Assembly: GCA_019308645.1 (NCBI GenBank)
Contig: JAFDHR010000076.1
Span: 1-11,326, forward strand
Reading direction: 5' to 3'
Source of the DNA: Deltaproteobacteria bacterium
Lineage (GTDB): Bacteria > Desulfobacterota > DSM-4660 > Desulfatiglandales > B25-G16
DNA length: 11,326 bases
The notes below the pieces were generated by a model. That model saw only the letters and a list, made by a program, of their open reading frames with translations. It was not told the DNA's origin and ran no database searches. Below, piece by piece: positions 7,481 through 11,326 of this stretch; the stretch's first letter is position 1; the number at the start of each line of letters is the position of its first letter. The translations under genes were made by a program, and so were the position numbers.

Positions 7481-7689
7481 TAACTACCCAGGTTGTCAGG
7501 TTCAAGGTTCACAGTTCAGGAGTTCAATTTGGAGCCATGAACCATTGTCCATGCCAAGACTCCTCAACCTGCTCATGAAAAACCCGCATTTAACTGTTAA
7601 TGGTTCAGCAAATAACCATTGAACCCCGCCTGTCCCGATACAATCGGGGCGGGCAGGCGTGAACCCGGAACTTTGAACCTGTGTAGTTA
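7481..7689. mobile_element. 209-bp MITE-like element with terminal inverted repeats and 9-bp target duplication
   Basis: The left end TAACTACCCAGGTT (7481-7494) is inverted at the right end, whose complement reads TAACTACACAGGTT, with further GGTTCAAGGTTCAC-like sequence inside both arms. ACATTTTTG occurs immediately outside both ends (7471-7479, one base before the left end, and 7690-7698), as expected for a 9-bp target-site duplication. Inside are two hairpins: 7599-7620 (AATGGTT/AACCATT) and a strong GC-rich one with 15-base arms at 7625-7639 and 7643-7657. There is no transposase, so it would be mobilised in trans if at all. The left duplication overlaps the last base of the HtrA stop codon, so the insertion would lie right at the 3' end of that gene. 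Confidence 0.65.
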
Positions 7690-7736
7690 ACATTTTTGTA
7701 TCATTTTATTGATTTTGTATGTAGATAGGAGTCCAT

Positions 7737-7775
7737 ATACTATCGGGAAAGGCATAATCCCTTTTCCGATAGTAT
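7737..7775. repeat. Strong isolated hairpin, 16-bp arms
   Basis: ATACTATCGGGAAAGG (7737-7752) and CCTTTTCCGATAGTAT (7760-7775) pair over 16 positions with a single G-U, around the loop CATAATC. No T-run follows on either strand, so it is not a standard intrinsic terminator. It sits between the MITE-like element and the ClC gene, about 170 bases before the likely ClC start. It might be an mRNA processing or stability structure, or the fused ends of a lost element. The rest of 7776-7879 is AT-rich with nothing I can assign. Confidence 0.6.
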
Positions 7776-7879
7776 TATATGATTAAAGAAATTCTATTGT
7801 ATAACAATCATTATTTGATATATACACCCAATCAGGTTTCTTTTCTCTTCTTTTTCAAAATTAGTATTCTTTATCCACA

Positions 7880-7904
7880 TCAGGTCCATGTATTGTGGAC
7901 CTGA
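7880..7904. promoter_or_regulatory. 9-bp inverted repeat just upstream of the ClC gene
   Basis: TCAGGTCCA (7880-7888) and TGGACCTGA (7896-7904) are perfect inverse copies around seven bases. It could be an operator or a leader hairpin for the ClC gene. It overlaps a possible but poorly supported ATG at 7888. Confidence 0.4.
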
Positions 7905-7944
7905 ATCGATTGCTACCATTCCCAATAACTTAGAACTATATAAA

Positions 7945-10017
7945 ATGAACATCAGTTTTTTTTCAAAAATCCAATATGGTGTAAACAAAACTATACTTGC
8001 CTTCACCCGTCGTGAACATTTTTTTATGATCATGATGGGCGGAATTGCGGGTGCGGTGGGTGGATATGGAGCTATTGGGTTTCGAAAGCTAATTGCCATA
8101 GCCGCCCAATTGGGTTGGGGTAACGCAACAGGGATGGAGGGGAAAGATCTGTTAAGCATGGCCCTTGCAGCGCCCTTTTGGATTAAGCCCGTAATTCTCG
8201 CAATAGGTGGCCTTTTGGTAGGGATAATTGTCCATTTCTTTGCCCATGAGGCAAAAGGGCATGGTGTGCCAGAAGTAATGGAGGCTGTTGCCCTAAAAGA
8301 TGGTAGAATGAGAACTCGTGTAGTCTTTGCCAAGGCCTTTGCATCTGCTATTTGTATCGGTTCTGGTGGCTCGGTAGGCCGTGAAGGTCCTATTGTACAA
8401 ATTGGTTCCGCAATTTCTTCAGCTATTGGAAGATTGTTTAAAATATCTGGAGGCCGACTTCGAATTTTGGTAGCTTGTGGTGCAGCAGCAGGTATTGCAG
8501 CTACCTTTAATGCCCCCATGGCCGGTGCCCTCTTTTCTTTAGAAATTATACTGAGTGAATTAGCTGCATTACAGTTTATACCTATAGTAGTTTCCTCAGT
8601 TATTGCTACTGCCTTATCCAGGCACTACCTGGGAAACTTTCCTGCCTTTGAGATCCCTCCCTATGATCTTTTGCATTATAGTGAATTATTCCTCTATCTC
8701 GTATTGGGAGTCTTAGCTGGAGTCGTTGCCTATATCTTTATCCGCCTCCTTTACGGTATGGAAGATTTCTTTGAAAAATGGAAACTGCCGGAATTTATTA
8801 AGCCTGCTATTGGAGGAAGTATTGTCGGATGCATTGGATTTTTTTTCCCTCATGTCTTTGGTGTAGGATATGAATCAATTACCCAAATCTTACATGGTGA
8901 ACTGTTTGGGATTATGCTTTTCGGGCTCCTGATTGCCAAAATATTAGCTACAAGTATAACCATCGGCTCAGGTAGTTCAGGGGGTATATTTGCACCCTCG
9001 CTGTTTATGGGGGCAGCATTAGGGGGTGTTTTTGGACAGGTTGTTCATACGCTTCTCCCTCACACTACTGCGTTGCCTGGTGCATATGCCTTAGTGGGCA
9101 TGGGTGCAGTTGTTGCCGGCACTACTAGGGCCCCTATTACCGCCATGATCATTGTCTTTGAGATGACTGCAAACTACTTGATAATACTGCCTTTAATGTT
9201 TGCATGTACTATAGGACTGGTGATCTCAGCACATCTTTCCAGGGAATCTATATATACCCTCAAGTTGGTCAGGAAGGGATTGAATATATATGCTGGGAAG
9301 GAACTCAATGTACTTAAGAGCCTAAAGGTTTCTCAGGTGATGATTCCTGATATTGAGCTTGTATCTCCCTCGGCACCCTTGGCCGAACTTGCTACGAGAA
9401 TGATGGCAAGTTCCCATGCCCATTTTTTTGTGGTTGGGGCTGATAACCGAATCCATGGTCATATCTCACTTGAGAATTTGCGACCTATTCTAAAGGATTA
9501 TGAATCTGTTCGTGATGCTGTAATTGCCTCAGATCTCATGGACCAAGAAGTAACAGTGGTGAATACCAATGAATCTCTTGATATGGTTATGCAGCTCTTT
9601 GGGAAATTTGAGTTTGATCAGATTCCCGTAATAGATAAAGGGCAGTTGGTTGGCACGATACGAAAGGGTGATGTCATAGAGGCTTACAACAGGGAAATTT
9701 TTAAATTAGATATGGCCTCTGGCTTGGCAACGTCTCTTCGCCTCCAACAAAAGATACACTCGCAGAGGTTGGCTTTAGTGGGAGGGTTCCTGATATCGGA
9801 AATTACTGCTCCCAGTATTTTTATAGGAAATAACCTAAGTGAGTTAAAACTTCGCGAGCGTTTTGGAGCCACGGTTTTAACAATCAAAAGAGAGGCAGAA
9901 GAGGGGAGTGATAAGCTTTCATATATGCTTCCCACACCTTCGACTATACTAAAAGAGGGAGATAGCCTTATCATTTTTGGCTTGAAGGAAGATTTTTCCC
10001 GTTTTCCACATGACTGA
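7945..10017 (+). CDS. ClC-family chloride channel/transporter with CBS pair and TrkA-C domain
   Basis: This inner-membrane protein of about 690 residues moves chloride or similar anions. The ClC core (about 25-450) has the selectivity motifs GHGVP (105-109), GREGP with the gating glutamate E147, GSGSSGGIFAP (341-351) and the pore tyrosine Y437. The E. coli ClC-ec1 proton glutamate (E203) aligns with I201 in LFSLEI, which argues for a channel or altered coupling. Two CBS motifs (about 460-516 and 529-581), which often bind adenine nucleotides, are followed by a TrkA-C/RCK-C ligand domain (about 605-684). I chose ATG 7945 because the frame upstream to ATG 7888 encodes unremarkable sequence and runs through an inverted repeat; neither start has a good ribosome site, so 7888 remains possible. 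It stands alone between an HtrA operon and ribosomal genes. Confidence 0.9.
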   Translation: MNISFFSKIQYGVNKTILAFTRREHFFMIMMGGIAGAVGGYGAIGFRKLIAIAAQLGWGNATGMEGKDLLSMALAAPFWIKPVILAIGGLLVGIIVHFFAHEAKGHGVPEVMEAVALKDGRMRTRVVFAKAFASAICIGSGGSVGREGPIVQIGSAISSAIGRLFKISGGRLRILVACGAAAGIAATFNAPMAGALFSLEIILSELAALQFIPIVVSSVIATALSRHYLGNFPAFEIPPYDLLHYSELFLYLVLGVLAGVVAYIFIRLLYGMEDFFEKWKLPEFIKPAIGGSIVGCIGFFFPHVFGVGYESITQILHGELFGIMLFGLLIAKILATSITIGSGSSGGIFAPSLFMGAALGGVFGQVVHTLLPHTTALPGAYALVGMGAVVAGTTRAPITAMIIVFEMTANYLIILPLMFACTIGLVISAHLSRESIYTLKLVRKGLNIYAGKELNVLKSLKVSQVMIPDIELVSPSAPLAELATRMMASSHAHFFVVGADNRIHGHISLENLRPILKDYESVRDAVIASDLMDQEVTVVNTNESLDMVMQLFGKFEFDQIPVIDKGQLVGTIRKGDVIEAYNREIFKLDMASGLATSLRLQQKIHSQRLALVGGFLISEITAPSIFIGNNLSELKLRERFGATVLTIKREAEEGSDKLSYMLPTPSTILKEGDSLIIFGLKEDFSRFPHD

Positions 10018-10119
10018 TAGCGCTTGCCTTATGATTGCTTTACGCACGTGAGGGAGCATTCAAGAATCAAGATCCTGTTTTCTAAAAACATCATAAACGC
10101 AGGATGTCTAAAAAATGGG

Positions 10120-10148
10120 TTGACAATCTTTAGCGACAGGGATAGAAA
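10120..10148 (+). promoter_or_regulatory. Candidate promoter of the rpsF-rpsR-rplI cluster
   Basis: A perfect TTGACA (10120-10125) is followed after 17 bases by TAGAAA (10143-10148, four of six consensus bases), placing transcription start about 40 bases ahead of rpsF. AAGAAGG at 10179-10185 serves as the ribosome site. No CCG-containing S6:S18 leader motif is visible in the short leader. Confidence 0.5.
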
Positions 10149-10196
10149 AGGATACAAATTTCAACATATAAACAGAGAAAGAAGGTATACTATTTA

Positions 10197-10571
10197 ATGA
10201 ATCATTACGAAACAATTTATATTGTAAACCCCACATTGGACGATGACTCTTTAAAAGAGGCAATTGATAAATTTTCAGACCTCATCAACAAGCTAAAAGG
10301 TTCTATTGTAAAGGTTAATGAGTGGGGAAAAAGAAAATTAGCCTACGAAGTTAAGCGATTTGATAAAGGCTACTATGTCGTATTAGATTTTTGCGCTCTT
10401 CCTAAAATGGTAACAGAGTTAGAGAGGAATCTGAAATTAGATGATCGAATCTTAAAATATATTACCGTAAAGATTGATGAAAATGTTGATCCAAAGGATT
10501 TAGTAAGCAAGGAGAAGGAAATAGAAGATACAATGGAAAAAAGCCACAATGAACATGTTGAGGAAAAATAA
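10197..10571 (+). CDS. rpsF: 30S ribosomal protein S6
   Basis: The 124-residue protein is ribosomal S6, which binds 16S rRNA in the platform of the small subunit as a heterodimer with S18. The start [17 protein letters not shown], the [22 protein letters not shown] core (about 45-65), the [16 protein letters not shown] strand (about 79-94) and an acidic C-terminal tail ending HNEHVEEK are all typical. It overlaps rpsR by one base (TAATG), so the two products are translationally coupled. There is no ssb gene between them, unlike in Bacillus. Confidence 0.97.
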   Translation: MNHYETIYIVNPTLDDDSLKEAIDKFSDLINKLKGSIVKVNEWGKRKLAYEVKRFDKGYYVVLDFCALPKMVTELERNLKLDDRILKYITVKIDENVDPKDLVSKEKEIEDTMEKSHNEHVEEK

Positions 10572-10852
10572 TGGCATATAATGATACCTTTAATTATCAA
10601 AGAAAAAGAGTTTTTATTAAGCACAAGATCTGTCGCTTTTGTGCTGATTCAAGCCTAAAGATCGACTACAAAGATTCAAAGAATCTTGCAGCTTTTACTA
10701 CCGAAAGAGGTAAGATCATACCTCGAAGAATTTCTGGAAACTGCGCTAAGCATCAAAGGATGCTCGCGTTAGCTATAAAAAGAGCGAGAAATGTTGCCCT
10801 GTTACCTTTTACTACAGCAAAAATAAAGACAAAGGAATATAGGGAACTGTAA
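10571..10852 (+). CDS. rpsR: 30S ribosomal protein S18, zinc-ribbon (C+) form
   Basis: The 93-residue protein is ribosomal S18, the S6 partner in the 30S platform. The IDYKD box (31-35), [11 protein letters not shown] (46-56), and the [12 protein letters not shown] segment (about 69-80) are diagnostic. It keeps four candidate zinc ligands, C21 and C24 (CRFC) with C58 and H61 (CAKH); E. coli S18 has lost most of these. This is therefore the zinc-binding paralogue type. Its start codon shares a base with the rpsF stop, with GAGGAAA as ribosome site inside the end of rpsF. Confidence 0.97.
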   Translation: MAYNDTFNYQRKRVFIKHKICRFCADSSLKIDYKDSKNLAAFTTERGKIIPRRISGNCAKHQRMLALAIKRARNVALLPFTTAKIKTKEYREL

Positions 10853-10987
10853 GATTTAGCTTTGAGGTATATAGAGTTATTTTCTACTTCCCCAAGCCCT
10901 TGTTATTCTTTATTTACCTTTCTTTACGGACGGAAATTGTAGTTCCTTACCTTAATATTTACAAAAAAATTAGAATGGAAAGAAGGC

Positions 10988-11326
10988 ATGAAAATTATTT
11001 TATTACAAAATTTTGAATCTCTTGGTTTTGAAGGTGATATCGTAAATGTCGCTAAGGGGTATGCAAGAAATTATCTCATTCCAAAAGGTACAGCCATTGA
11101 GGCCAATGATGCTAATTTAAAATCCCTGGAGATGAGAAGAGGTAAAATAACGGCTCGACACATGAAGGATAAAGAGGAAGCCGAAAGGGCCGCAGAAAAG
11201 ATCTCTCAGATAACCGTAACGATGATACGTAAGGCTGGTGAAGAGGGCAAACTTTACGGTTCTGTCACAAGCAGAGATATTGCTCAAGAGCTCGAAAGGG
11301 AAGGTATTAGTGTAGATAGAAGAAAA
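10988..11326 (+). CDS. rplI: 50S ribosomal protein L9, cut by the window end
   Basis: Ribosomal L9 binds 23S rRNA near the L1 stalk and helps keep reading frame. The 113 visible codons cover the N-terminal domain with the signature LGFEGDIVNVAKGYARNYL (12-30) and IPKG, the long connecting helix (about 42-75) and the start of the C-terminal domain (GKLYGSVTSRDIA). About 35 residues should remain beyond the window. GGAAAG at 10977-10982 is the ribosome site, five bases before the ATG. The 135 bp between rpsR and this gene hold no gene, whereas many related genomes place a membrane protein gene (DUF2232) there. Confidence 0.95.
   Translation, partial: MKIILLQNFESLGFEGDIVNVAKGYARNYLIPKGTAIEANDANLKSLEMRRGKITARHMKDKEEAERAAEKISQITVTMIRKAGEEGKLYGSVTSRDIAQELEREGISVDRRK

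Noticed and set aside
7794..8519. 241-codon open frame on the minus strand
   Set aside because: It is antisense to the ClC membrane core, whose motifs are clear on the plus strand; the product is low-complexity and shows no family features.
10126..10196. S6:S18 autoregulatory leader motif upstream of rpsF
   Set aside because: The known motif centres on a CCG in a hairpin bulge; no CCG occurs in this leader.

Overview
The window looks like a chromosomal segment of an anaerobic bacterium, most likely a Desulfobacterota (deltaproteobacterial) lineage. This is inferred from a benzoyl-CoA-reductase/2-hydroxyacyl-CoA-dehydratase type gene pair, a NifX-like protein next to an HtrA protease, moderate AT richness, and gaps full of short inverted-repeat elements of a style I associate with that group. 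No phylogenetic marker here fixes the taxon.

Layout. Bases 1-235 are non-coding and hold two hairpin repeats. On the minus strand lie a Sir2 NAD-dependent deacylase (236-1030) and a glyoxalase-II-like metallo-beta-lactamase-fold hydrolase (1491-2075), separated by a 460-bp gap carrying two adjacent short inverted-repeat elements (1156-1300 and 1306-1366). Bases 2293-2786 are a wrecked hisF gene: its N-terminal and C-terminal pieces are recognisable, its middle is gone, and a 158-bp nested inverted-repeat element sits at the junction. On the plus strand follow two tightly coupled genes for the two BcrC/BcrB-like subunits (2779-3882, 3892-5205), with no ATPase activator in view. After a 315-bp gap with promoter candidates come a NifX/NifB-type cofactor-binding-domain protein (5521-6018) and a periplasmic Do/HtrA serine protease (6032-7471), evidently one operon. 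A 416-bp gap holds a MITE-like element (7481-7689) with terminal inverted repeats and a 9-bp flanking direct repeat, then an isolated strong hairpin (7737-7775). Next is a large ClC chloride transporter/channel with CBS and TrkA-C domains (about 7945-10017). The window ends in the conserved ribosomal cluster rpsF-rpsR-rplI, with rplI cut by the window edge.

How the parts fit. The protein-coding genes are recognisable family members and most are housekeeping or stress functions. The BcrC/BcrB-like pair suggests radical or low-potential acyl-CoA chemistry of unknown substrate. I see no clear-cut new multi-gene system. The least explained material is between the genes: at least three short inverted-repeat elements, two of which (1306-1366 and 7481-7689) appear to be the same family with target-site duplications, and a pseudogene in which such an element has replaced the middle of hisF.
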